A stretch of DNA of 64,000 nucleotides from Exiguobacterium indicum HHS 31 (GTDB lineage: Bacteria > Bacillota > Bacilli > Exiguobacteriales > Exiguobacteriaceae). The stretch is taken from positions 1-64,000 of the forward strand of contig NZ_MPSZ01000005.1 of the NCBI RefSeq assembly GCF_001939065.1, in the 5' to 3' direction. Position 1 is the stretch's first letter; the number at the start of each line of letters is the position of its first letter. Both the position numbers and the translations under genes were made by a program. Positions 17,910-26,288 of this stretch are shown piece after piece. The notes beneath the pieces were generated by a model. That model worked only from the letters and a program-made list of their open reading frames with translations, ran no database searches and was not told the origin of the DNA.

Positions 17910-19811
17910 ATGTTAATGAAAGCAGAAAATCTCAAAAAAGAATTTGCCGATAAAATCGTCTTCGAAGATGTGACATTCTCCGTCTCACCTGGCGACCGGA
18001 TTGGTATCATCGGCGTCAATGGTACCGGTAAGTCGACTCTCCTGCATATCTTGGCAGGTAAAGAGACGGCAGACGCTGGTACGATGCATCACCCGAATGA
18101 TTATCGGATCCGCTTGCTATCGCAAACGACCGATTATCCGGAAGACCAAACGGTCATGGAAGTACTATTGTCTGGTGATACACCAACGATTAACGCCTTA
18201 CGTCACTATGAAACGGCGCGTCTAGCACTCGAACAAGATCCGACGAGTGAAACGTTACTCAATCGCTTCATCATTGCTCAGACAGAAGTCGATGCTGCGC
18301 AAGCTTGGGACACGGAATCACGCTTAAAGATGATTTTAAACAAACTCGGTATCCTCGACTTGAACGCGTTGATCGGCTCGCTTTCCGGAGGACAACGCAA
18401 ACGTGTCGGACTCGCTGAAGCTTTACTCGATGAAGCCGATCTTCTCCTGCTCGATGAGCCGACGAACGAACTGGATGCCGAAACGATCAGCTGGCTTGAA
18501 ACTCAAATCAAGGAATACCGTGGTGCGATTCTACTGATCACCCACGATCGCTATTTCTTGAATCGTGTGACGAATCATATGATGGAGATCGCGAACGGTA
18601 CAGCTTATTTCTATGTCGGAAACTATGAATCATTTCTTGAAAAACGTGCCGAACGTCGTGAACGGACAGCTTCTATGGAAGAAAAACGTCAAAACATCCT
18701 CCGTCGCGAACTCGCCTGGTTGCGTCGCGGAGCAAAGGCGCGGACGACGAAACAAAAAGCTCGGATCCAGCGCGTGGATGCTTTACAAGACCTCTCGTAC
18801 GAGGAAGAAGAATCAACACTCGAAGTACAGGTCGGTTCGACCCGTCTTGGTAAAAAAGTCATCGAAGCGCATGACGTCTCCCATCGATTTGGTGAACGGA
18901 CCCTTTTTGAATCGTTTAACGCTCTGATTGGACGGAAAGAACGGTATGGCATCGTAGGGCGAAACGGGAGTGGAAAATCAACACTTCTTTCAATACTTGC
19001 GCAACGCTTAGAACCAACAACCGGTGAAATCATTCACGGCGAAACGGTGAAGATCGGCTTTTATGGGCAATTTGCCGAGTTCACGCATCCCGAACGCCGT
19101 GTCATCGATGAGGTCGAACGGATCGCAAAAGTCATCACGACACTCGCTGGTGAGGAGATCACGGCAAGTCAGATGCTCGAACAGTTTCTCTTTAAACCGG
19201 AAGCCCAATATAAACAAATCGGTAAGCTGTCCGGCGGCGAAAAACGACGTCTGAAATTGTTGACGATTTTGATGGAAGAACCAAACGTCCTCTTCCTTGA
19301 TGAGCCGACGAACGACTTGGATACTGAGACGTTATCCGTCCTCGAAGATTATTTAGAATCATTCCCAGGCACCGTCATCACGGTCAGCCACGATCGCTAC
19401 TTCCTCGACCGGGTCGTCAATCGCTTGATTGCATTTGAAGACGGGAATGTCGTCTTTTATTATGGACAATATACAGACTATCTTGAGCAAATGACAGCAC
19501 CCGTTCCATCAATCGTTGTTGAAAAGACGGTTGAGGTTGCTACAGCACCAAAGATAGAGACGCCAAAAAAACTAAGTTATCAGGAACAACAAGATTGGGC
19601 AATCATTGAACAACAAATCGAAGAAAGTGAGACAGAACTGGAGCAATTAGAAGCCGAACTTGCTTCGGCAGGAAGCGATCTTGGTAAAGTCAATGAACTG
19701 TATCAAGCCATTGAAAAAACGAAAGCGATGCTTGATGAACGGATGGAGTATTGGACGTACCTTTCTGAAAAAATCGAGGCATTTGAAAACTATCGTCAAT
19801 CTAATCAATAA
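17910..19811 (+). CDS. ABC-F ATPase, Uup/YfmR type
   Basis: A soluble duplicated ABC ATPase of 633 residues with no membrane domain. Each half has Walker A (GVNGTGKST near 35-43; GRNGSGKST near 350), signature (LSGGQRKRVGL; LSGGEKRRLKL) and Walker B (LLLLDEPTNELD; FLDEPTNDLD). The interdomain linker contains the arginine/lysine-rich RRELAWLRRGAKARTTKQKAR characteristic of Uup/YfmR, and the C-terminus has an acidic coiled-coil extension (about 565-633). YfmR-like proteins act on translating ribosomes, including at stalling sequences. ATG 17910 is preferred over GTG 17901, which lies inside plsC. Confidence 0.9.
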   Translation: MLMKAENLKKEFADKIVFEDVTFSVSPGDRIGIIGVNGTGKSTLLHILAGKETADAGTMHHPNDYRIRLLSQTTDYPEDQTVMEVLLSGDTPTINALRHYETARLALEQDPTSETLLNRFIIAQTEVDAAQAWDTESRLKMILNKLGILDLNALIGSLSGGQRKRVGLAEALLDEADLLLLDEPTNELDAETISWLETQIKEYRGAILLITHDRYFLNRVTNHMMEIANGTAYFYVGNYESFLEKRAERRERTASMEEKRQNILRRELAWLRRGAKARTTKQKARIQRVDALQDLSYEEEESTLEVQVGSTRLGKKVIEAHDVSHRFGERTLFESFNALIGRKERYGIVGRNGSGKSTLLSILAQRLEPTTGEIIHGETVKIGFYGQFAEFTHPERRVIDEVERIAKVITTLAGEEITASQMLEQFLFKPEAQYKQIGKLSGGEKRRLKLLTILMEEPNVLFLDEPTNDLDTETLSVLEDYLESFPGTVITVSHDRYFLDRVVNRLIAFEDGNVVFYYGQYTDYLEQMTAPVPSIVVEKTVEVATAPKIETPKKLSYQEQQDWAIIEQQIEESETELEQLEAELASAGSDLGKVNELYQAIEKTKAMLDERMEYWTYLSEKIEAFENYRQSNQ

Positions 19812-19820
19812 TTTCGATAA

Positions 19821-19856
19821 GCGGAGTTCTTCCTTAAAGAAGAACCCCGCTTTTTT
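19821..19856 (+). terminator. Terminator of the plsC/ABC-F unit
   Basis: GCGGAGTTCTTC / GAAGAACCCCGC stem with CTTAAA loop then TTTTTT. Confidence 0.9.
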
Positions 19857-19982
19857 CATGAAATGGGAATCACCTCTTATTTTCATTTTAAATCTGAAAA
19901 TAAATGTGAATTCAAACTAAATATCGGGTAATGTTATAGCATATTTCGTTTTTATGGAAGGCTTGCGAAAGGAGGAGTTCCG

Positions 19983-21824
19983 GTGAAACGGATCGTTCAA
20001 AACATCTACCCTACCGTCGCATTCTACTTAGTTGTCACGTACACCCTGCTCTGGCTATTACCACAAGATCGCTCGTTACAACTTTCAGCGATCATTAGTC
20101 TAGTCGGTTCTTTCGTCATTTTCCTACTTAGTCAATCGAAGGCTTTCAAACAATCTTCCATTCCATATAAATGGTTATCGGTCGCCTTTTTCTCGTATTT
20201 TCTAGGCGATTTCCTCAATATGATTGGTCGTCTTTTTCAATGGAACGCTGTTAACCTGAACGTCTTACTGGATTTGCCTTACACGGTTCATTTAACGATG
20301 ATAGTCATCTTCTTATTTCGGCAGTTGGATTTGACTTTGTTTCAAAAACAAAAATTATTGATTCTTGATTCTTTAACATTGTTCACTGTATCGATGATTG
20401 CTGGATACATCGCTATTTTCCGCTTTGTCCCCTCTTATACGCGAACGGTGCTCGAGCAAATCAGTTGGACCTTCTATGCCTTCTTGACGATTCTGTTGAC
20501 GCTGTTCTTTTTCTTACTTTATGCTTCTGGACTAAAGCGAAACGTATCGAGATTAGGATTCCTCTTTCTGGTACTCGGAACGTTCGTGCTCGGTATGACG
20601 AACTTTATTTTTTATACGTTGTTATTGAACGGTGAACCGCGAATAGCTGGTTTATTGCTTCCGCTATACCCACTCAGCGGACTCTTCATCCTTGCCTTCA
20701 TGAATACTCGCGCTCTTCCCATCAGTCATGAACAACAAGCAACTCTTATTCGGGTCGAAACACTTACGCGTTCCTTGATGTCGTACATCTTATTATCTGT
20801 ACTGATTCTCTATATTACATTCTTCCCTGTCTCCCAAACCTTTTTCTCACTTTCCGTCGGCATTACGTTTTTATTATTTTTAACACGACAGCTTTTTTCA
20901 TATCAGGAAAATCTGCGGTTGTTACAGGAAACAACAGCATTGCAAACGAATCTAGAAGACATCGTCCATCAAAAGACAGCACTCTTACAGTTACGTGAAA
21001 AAGAACTAACGTCGCTTTTTCTATCTTATCCAGAAGTTGTTCTTGAAATCGATGCTACGTATCAGATTCGATCTGTCAATCCAGCTGCTGTCGAAGCTGG
21101 ATGGAGCGATTTACCGCTCGGACCGAGCCAACGGCTACAACTCGATCGACTCATTCCATTGCTTCAACAAGCGCAGCTGATTTATCCCTCTCATTTGCTA
21201 CATGTACCGGCCACGGAGGAACATCCGGAAATCTTTTTGAATACGACAATCATCGATATCCCGGATCAACAACGCTATTTCGTCATCTTGGCGGATATCA
21301 CGGAAGATTATCAACAGGAAGTATGGCTAGAACGTATGGGGTACCATGATTCGCTCACGCATTTGCCAAACCGACGTTACTTCGAGGAACAACTTTATCT
21401 AACTCTGCCGACGTTAGAATACGGCTCCTTACTATTCATTGATTTAGACGGTTTCAAACAAATCAATGACACTTATGGGCATGATGTTGGTGACCTCGTG
21501 TTACAAGAGACGGCGAGCCGCCTTCAATCGATGACGACGTCAACTGATCTCGTTGCACGTCTTGGAGGAGATGAGTTCTTGATCTTCATTCAGGCATCTG
21601 CTTCGGAAACACGTCAGTTTGCCGAACACGTTCTCGAAGTTCTAAATCATCCGTTCTATATTCAGACACATACGCTTCAAGTCACACCATCAATCGGAAT
21701 TTCCTTATACCCTGAAGATGGTAAAAGCTCAGAACAATTATTGATTCGAGCAGATGAAGCCATGTACCATATTAAGAAGACCGAAAAAAACAATTTTTTG
21801 TTCGCTACTCAAATTAAACGTTAG
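19983..21824 (+). CDS. Membrane diguanylate cyclase (7-9 TM, PAS, GGDEF), first of tandem pair
   Basis: 613 residues starting at GTG with AAGGAGGAGTTCC upstream. Roughly nine hydrophobic segments fill residues 10-310, then a short coiled coil (about 315-345), a PAS-like module (about 345-440) and a GGDEF domain (about 445-605) with DSLTHLPNRR, DLDGFKQINDTYGHDVGD and intact RLGGDEF. The RxxD product-inhibition site expected just before GGDEF reads TSTD, so the arginine is missing and feedback control by c-di-GMP is doubtful. It would make c-di-GMP in response to an unknown membrane cue. Eleven bp separate it from a paralogue. Confidence 0.88.
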   Translation: MKRIVQNIYPTVAFYLVVTYTLLWLLPQDRSLQLSAIISLVGSFVIFLLSQSKAFKQSSIPYKWLSVAFFSYFLGDFLNMIGRLFQWNAVNLNVLLDLPYTVHLTMIVIFLFRQLDLTLFQKQKLLILDSLTLFTVSMIAGYIAIFRFVPSYTRTVLEQISWTFYAFLTILLTLFFFLLYASGLKRNVSRLGFLFLVLGTFVLGMTNFIFYTLLLNGEPRIAGLLLPLYPLSGLFILAFMNTRALPISHEQQATLIRVETLTRSLMSYILLSVLILYITFFPVSQTFFSLSVGITFLLFLTRQLFSYQENLRLLQETTALQTNLEDIVHQKTALLQLREKELTSLFLSYPEVVLEIDATYQIRSVNPAAVEAGWSDLPLGPSQRLQLDRLIPLLQQAQLIYPSHLLHVPATEEHPEIFLNTTIIDIPDQQRYFVILADITEDYQQEVWLERMGYHDSLTHLPNRRYFEEQLYLTLPTLEYGSLLFIDLDGFKQINDTYGHDVGDLVLQETASRLQSMTTSTDLVARLGGDEFLIFIQASASETRQFAEHVLEVLNHPFYIQTHTLQVTPSIGISLYPEDGKSSEQLLIRADEAMYHIKKTEKNNFLFATQIKR

Positions 21825-21834
21825 GAGGGAGTCC

Positions 21835-23622
21835 ATGCTTAAATCGAACTATTTCATCCGTTGGTTTCCTGCCATGCTCGTCATGTCTTTTGCTCTAATG
21901 ATCCTTGCCACATGGACCCCTTCCATCTCTAATCGGATCGTTGAACAAGTACTACAGTATGCCTCTCTTGGATTGATTGCTTATTTTATTCTTACTGCTT
22001 ATCGTAAGGAACAAGCATTAGTCGTACCAAGACGAAAATTCTGGCTGATCGCTTTAGGATCACTAGTTTTATCCTGTATCGGTTCCGTTCTTGAGACATT
22101 ACATTTCTTCAATCCAGACTTTCCAGTTCCATCTATTTATAGCCTAATTTTATTTTCAATATCCCATTACGTATTCTTATACGCGATTTTTTACCGAATC
22201 ATCACAAAACGGACACTCGGACAACACGTACTCGCTTTCGTCGATGCCGCGATCATCGTCGTTTTCATTGGACTTGTCGCGTTTCACGTCCTCAATGAAT
22301 TGACGAATCCTGGACTGCAAACTGTTCCTTATGCCATCATCGTCATCACGAATACATCACTCGGTTTATTCGTTTTCTTCTATTTCACGTTCATCCAAGA
22401 AACCCATTGGGTATCAAGGATGGCATTGTTCTTATTGTTTTTATCCATTTTTATTCGCGGTATCTACGAAGTCTCAAGTGTTTATTTCCCGGACTTCTCA
22501 GCGAATTATCTATTGTTTTTCCCGATCTTGATCCGTTTGGTGCAAAGTGCAGCTATTCTATGGCATATTGATCATATCGAAGAAGGAACCACTCGAACGA
22601 CGGTCATTCCCCGTTCCTGGCTCCCTCTACTGGCCGTTCCTTTATTCATTCATTACATGGTGGAACGAGAAGGCGGAAAGCTCGATATCTTTATCATTTT
22701 AGTTTTACTAATCATTCGACAAATCTTGATTGCTCGTCAGCATGGGTTGATCGTCGCACAATTACACGAACGGAATGAACAACTCGCTTCACGCATCGAA
22801 CATCGAAAACAACAAATTAAAGATAGCGAACAGCAAGTCATCCCACTCTTTCTCGGTCACCCTGATCCGATGATTCGACTCGATCAATCCGGAACGGCAC
22901 TATACGCGAACTTAGCTGCCCAACGTCTGTTTCATTTACCCGACATGACGATTGAACATATTCCTCGTACGATGCGTCACCTATTAGAAACACTTGAGAC
23001 AGATATCGATGAGTATGAAGATGAACAACATAGACGATATGAGATCATTGATATTCCGATTCAAATTGCTGCCACCTCGATGGGACGTTTCACGATTTTA
23101 CATGACGTCACTGAACGAAAGCTCCGGCAAAAACGGATCGAATACCACGCCTACCATGACGCCTTGACAAGTATCGGAAACCGTCGTTCGTTAGAGCGAG
23201 ATTTTTCGAACCATCTCCTCGAGATGAATTATCTTGCGGTAGTCGATTTAGACGGTTTTAAGCAAGTCAATGATACGTATGGTCATGAAGCAGGTGATTA
23301 CGTATTGATCGAGGTCGCGAAACGATTGAGCGAGCATACGAATTCTTTAGAACAGGTGTATCGACTGGGTGGAGATGAGTTCGCGATCCTCTTACACGCC
23401 GATGATGAACTGTCCTTACGTCGAAAATGTAAATCCTTCTTACACTTTTTAAGACGTCCTTACGTCTATAAAGGACAATCCTTATTCGTTTCTGCAAGCA
23501 TCGGTGTGACCGCGTGTCATAAAGCTGATCTTGAAACATGCTTAAAGCAAGCCGACCTTGCCATGTATCGCGTGAAACATCGGGATAAAAACGATGTCGC
23601 CCTATATCGAGCAGATTCTTGA
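21835..23622 (+). CDS. Membrane diguanylate cyclase (multi-TM, PAS, GGDEF), second of tandem pair
   Basis: 595 residues with the same plan as its neighbour: eight or nine hydrophobic segments to about residue 300, coiled coil (NEQLASRIEHRKQQ), PAS-like region and GGDEF domain with DALTSIGNRRS, DLDGFKQVNDTYGHEAGD and RLGGDEF. The I-site position reads NSLE, so RxxD is absent. Start ATG has TAGGAGGGAGTCC; upstream in-frame codons overlap the previous gene and are unused. The pair is a likely tandem duplication with strong divergence of the sensory half. Confidence 0.87.
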   Translation: MLKSNYFIRWFPAMLVMSFALMILATWTPSISNRIVEQVLQYASLGLIAYFILTAYRKEQALVVPRRKFWLIALGSLVLSCIGSVLETLHFFNPDFPVPSIYSLILFSISHYVFLYAIFYRIITKRTLGQHVLAFVDAAIIVVFIGLVAFHVLNELTNPGLQTVPYAIIVITNTSLGLFVFFYFTFIQETHWVSRMALFLLFLSIFIRGIYEVSSVYFPDFSANYLLFFPILIRLVQSAAILWHIDHIEEGTTRTTVIPRSWLPLLAVPLFIHYMVEREGGKLDIFIILVLLIIRQILIARQHGLIVAQLHERNEQLASRIEHRKQQIKDSEQQVIPLFLGHPDPMIRLDQSGTALYANLAAQRLFHLPDMTIEHIPRTMRHLLETLETDIDEYEDEQHRRYEIIDIPIQIAATSMGRFTILHDVTERKLRQKRIEYHAYHDALTSIGNRRSLERDFSNHLLEMNYLAVVDLDGFKQVNDTYGHEAGDYVLIEVAKRLSEHTNSLEQVYRLGGDEFAILLHADDELSLRRKCKSFLHFLRRPYVYKGQSLFVSASIGVTACHKADLETCLKQADLAMYRVKHRDKNDVALYRADS

Positions 23623-23675
23623 AAAAAAACCTAGAACACATTGATCATAATCGGTCATGTGTCCTAGGTTTTTTC
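23622..23675. terminator. Strong bidirectional terminator
   Basis: Near-perfect 18-bp palindrome (CCTAG-ACACAT-GATC paired with GGTC-ATGTGT-CTAGG) flanked by A8 and T6; serves the GGDEF pair and the convergent helicase operon. Confidence 0.9.
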
Positions 23676-23677
23676 GA

Positions 23678-24322
23678 TTATTCTTCTGGTCTCGGCGCAA
23701 TGTTGCCTTCTTCGATATCGAGGAGTAAGTCGATCAATTCCGCACAAAACTCAGGGTACTGGCGAAGCAACGCGTCTTCTCCTACTTCATCCACGAAATC
23801 TGTCAACAAGGCGAGGACTTCTGGTACCAGTGCGCGCGCTACTTTCATGTAGGCAATCGCAAAGCGCCATTTCCCAGAAATGTAGAGCAGTTTTCCAATC
23901 AACAAATCACCTGGTTCGACTTCAATCTCAGACAAATCCGTTTGATACGTCTGTTTTGACATCAAATCAACGACACCATCCGCCTCGACTTGAAATAGCG
24001 AGGGCATCGGGTCCGCTAATCCACGCAAGGCACGATAGAGGCTAGGCGATAACTCTTCTTTGACCTGCTCAAGAAAACGACCGTGCGGCGTTTTTCCTTG
24101 ATCATCCGTCTCATAGAAGATGGCCCAATCTACGAATAAGTCCCGGAACAACTCAGCATCTTTTAAATACCAACGTCCCTCCGTTGCAATCTCTTCTATG
24201 AAAGCGACCCAATCCGTACTACGTGCTGTCGCTGCTTCTTGATACATCTTCTTCAAGGCTGCATTCATTTCCGCTTCAGAAACCGTCGTCGGAAACGGAA
24301 TTACTTTTCGATCGTTCTTCAT
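23678..24322 (-). CDS. Conserved-looking cytosolic protein, unknown function
   Basis: Not recognised. 214 residues, acidic, predicted mostly helical, without membrane segments or cysteine clusters; RGLADPMPSLFQ and the repeated FVDEVGEDALL / ELIDLLLDIEEG helices are its most distinctive parts. The start overlaps the stop of the upstream helicase gene by 4 bp (ATGA), so it is translationally coupled to a YfmL-type helicase and may act with it. Confidence 0.75.
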   Translation of the reverse strand: MKNDRKVIPFPTTVSEAEMNAALKKMYQEAATARSTDWVAFIEEIATEGRWYLKDAELFRDLFVDWAIFYETDDQGKTPHGRFLEQVKEELSPSLYRALRGLADPMPSLFQVEADGVVDLMSKQTYQTDLSEIEVEPGDLLIGKLLYISGKWRFAIAYMKVARALVPEVLALLTDFVDEVGEDALLRQYPEFCAELIDLLLDIEEGNIAPRPEE

Positions 24323-25491
24323 TTCGATCGCCCTTTCCGGTGAGGAGTAGCCGGTCGTTTAATCGTCTGAGGTGCTGTGAATTCACGTTTTGGAATGACT
24401 TCCCCACGGTAAATTTCCATTGCTTCCATCTCGACGCCCATTTGCTTCGCAAGTGTTTTTAAGTGTTTTAAGTCTTGATCCGTAACAAGAGCAAGTACCA
24501 TTCCGTTCGCATTTCCACGTCCCGTCCGACCTGAACGGTGTACGAAATCGTCAAGCGACTCCGGTAAATCGTAATGGACGACATGCGTGACTGCTTCGAT
24601 ATCTAGACCACGTGCCGCAAGACCTGTCGTGACGAGTAAAGGAAACTCTCCTTTTTTGTAAGAACGTAATGTCTCCATTCGCTCTCGTTTTCCTTTTTCA
24701 GCATCCAAAATCCGATATTTCAATGAGAATTTACTCAACTCACCATTTAATGGTCCGAGGAAGGAGCGGTTGTTGATGAATGTCAGCACTTTTGATCCTT
24801 GCATGTTCGCCAGGCGACGTAACAATTCCGGCTTCTGACGACGTGAAGTCTCCAAATAACCGAATGTCACTTGTGTGCTGACGGCACGCTCAACCCGAAT
24901 CGTCTCAGGGTTGTTTGCAAGCGTCCGTCCCCATTCTGCTGTCCGTTCCGGCAATGTCGCGGAGACGAATGCTAACTGACGATCGCGTAGTGCACTGTTT
25001 GCGATTCGCGTCGCCGAGTCACTCATACCACTCTCATAGATTTGATCCGCTTCGTCCAAGACGATCAATTTCACCTTATGCATCTTTAGCTTCTTCGAAT
25101 CGATCAACTCAACGAGACGCCCTGGCGTTCCGACGATGATTTGTGGTTTTTTCTTCAATCGTTCATATTGTCGTTTTAATTCAACACCACCAATGAATGC
25201 ACCGGATTTGATACCACTTCCTTGAGCAAACAATTGAATGACTTGATGAATTTGCATGACGAGTTCCCGTGTTGGTGCCGTGATCACGACTTGCACGTGT
25301 GGTTCTTCTACTTCAATCTTTTCTAAAGCTGGAATGACATAAGCAAGCGTCTTCCCTGTTCCTGTTGGCGCTTCAGCCAGGACATCTTTTCCTTCGCGCA
25401 ACAACGGAATCGCTTGTTCTTGAACAGGCATCAACTCGGTAAAGCGCGCCCGTTCCCATGCTTCCTGTAAAAATGGTTTTGTAAAGTTCAT
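24319..25491 (-). CDS. DEAD-box RNA helicase, YfmL-like
   Basis: A compact 390-residue DEAD-box helicase with almost no C-terminal extension. Motifs: Q region TELMPVQEQA, I APTGTGKT, Ia PTREL, Ib TPGRL, II DEAD, III SAT, V ARGLD, VI HRSGRTGR. Length and motif context resemble Bacillus YfmL, a helicase implicated in 50S assembly. It is followed by a coupled 214-residue gene of unknown role. The second DEAD-box gene in this window, it lacks the RGG tail of CshA. Confidence 0.9.
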   Translation of the reverse strand: MNFTKPFLQEAWERARFTELMPVQEQAIPLLREGKDVLAEAPTGTGKTLAYVIPALEKIEVEEPHVQVVITAPTRELVMQIHQVIQLFAQGSGIKSGAFIGGVELKRQYERLKKKPQIIVGTPGRLVELIDSKKLKMHKVKLIVLDEADQIYESGMSDSATRIANSALRDRQLAFVSATLPERTAEWGRTLANNPETIRVERAVSTQVTFGYLETSRRQKPELLRRLANMQGSKVLTFINNRSFLGPLNGELSKFSLKYRILDAEKGKRERMETLRSYKKGEFPLLVTTGLAARGLDIEAVTHVVHYDLPESLDDFVHRSGRTGRGNANGMVLALVTDQDLKHLKTLAKQMGVEMEAMEIYRGEVIPKREFTAPQTIKRPATPHRKGRSK

Positions 25492-25519
25492 AACGATTTC
25501 TCCTACTCTCTTAATTCCA

Positions 25520-25948
25520 TCATGCCGTTACGTATTCGACATGATCTCCTGATGCATCACGGTATCCCCGTAATGTCTGTGTATATTCATTTCCTGCGTC
25601 GAGCAATCGAATGTGGAATCGAATCTCGCTTTCACCGGCTTCTTCTTCTAAAATCTCGAATCCTTGGATGACACGATCCTGTAATTCTGCAGCGAGTGCC
25701 GGGTACTCCGCAAGACTCGCATACGTCGCTTTTACGTCAACCGGACGACGAACAAGCGCAATCCAATACGATTCATCATAGCCGATAAAGTCTTCATAAT
25801 CAAAATCATCTTCAAATCGAATCCAGAATCCATCATTTTCGAATTCCGTGATCATTCCCGTTCGCGTTGAACCGTCCGATCCGATTTTCAGCGAGACCCA
25901 GTCTCCCGACTGATACTCTCCTTGTTGTGTTAATGATACATACTCCAT
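25520..25948 (-). CDS. Hypothetical acidic protein
   Basis: Not recognised. 142 residues, acidic, with an N-terminal beta-rich part (WVSLKIGSDGSTRTGMITEFENDGFWIRFEDDF) that reads like a small SH3/Tudor-type barrel, and a C-terminal helical-beta part. ATG 25948 (MEYVSLTQQ) is preferred because GGAGGTGTGCCAA sits 5 nt upstream; the longer in-frame start lacks a site. It lies 28 bp upstream of the helicase gene on the same strand, probably in the same operon. Confidence 0.7.
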   Translation of the reverse strand: MEYVSLTQQGEYQSGDWVSLKIGSDGSTRTGMITEFENDGFWIRFEDDFDYEDFIGYDESYWIALVRRPVDVKATYASLAEYPALAAELQDRVIQGFEILEEEAGESEIRFHIRLLDAGNEYTQTLRGYRDASGDHVEYVTA

Positions 25949-26184
25949 TTGGCACACCTCCACGTTCTATATTCCCTTTTTCATTGTCAACGATACATCT
26001 TAAAAATACAAGGCACCGTAGCGTGACATTCCTCACAGTTTCAACTGTTCTAGTAAATCTTTTTCAAATCAACTCATACAGTTTCTAAAAAACCTTGATT
26101 TATCAAGCGTCAACTGTTTTTTTGTTCTTCACTCTTTCATGAATACAGAAATAAAGAAAGGCTGTCATACCAACGTTTTTACAC

Positions 26185-26202
26185 TTGTTAAAACATTCAC
26201 AT
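26185..26202. promoter_or_regulatory. Rex-like operator 1 upstream of pflB
   Basis: TTGTTAAAACATTCACAT, close to the Rex consensus TTGTGA-n6-TCACAA with 4-bp inner spacing between TTGTTAA and TTCACAT half-sites. It is about 87 bp before the pflB start. Confidence 0.55.
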
Positions 26203-26229
26203 GAACGTAAAGGGAATCACCCCTTCCTT

Positions 26230-26247
26230 TTGTTACACTATTCACAT
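26230..26247. promoter_or_regulatory. Rex-like operator 2 upstream of pflB
   Basis: TTGTTACACTATTCACAT, a second copy 45 bp downstream of the first with 15 of 18 identical bases; together they bracket the likely promoter. The remainder of 25949-26288 holds no gene. Confidence 0.55.
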
Positions 26248-26288
26248 AAGGAACTGATGATTAGCTCAATATTAAAGGAGTGGTATCC

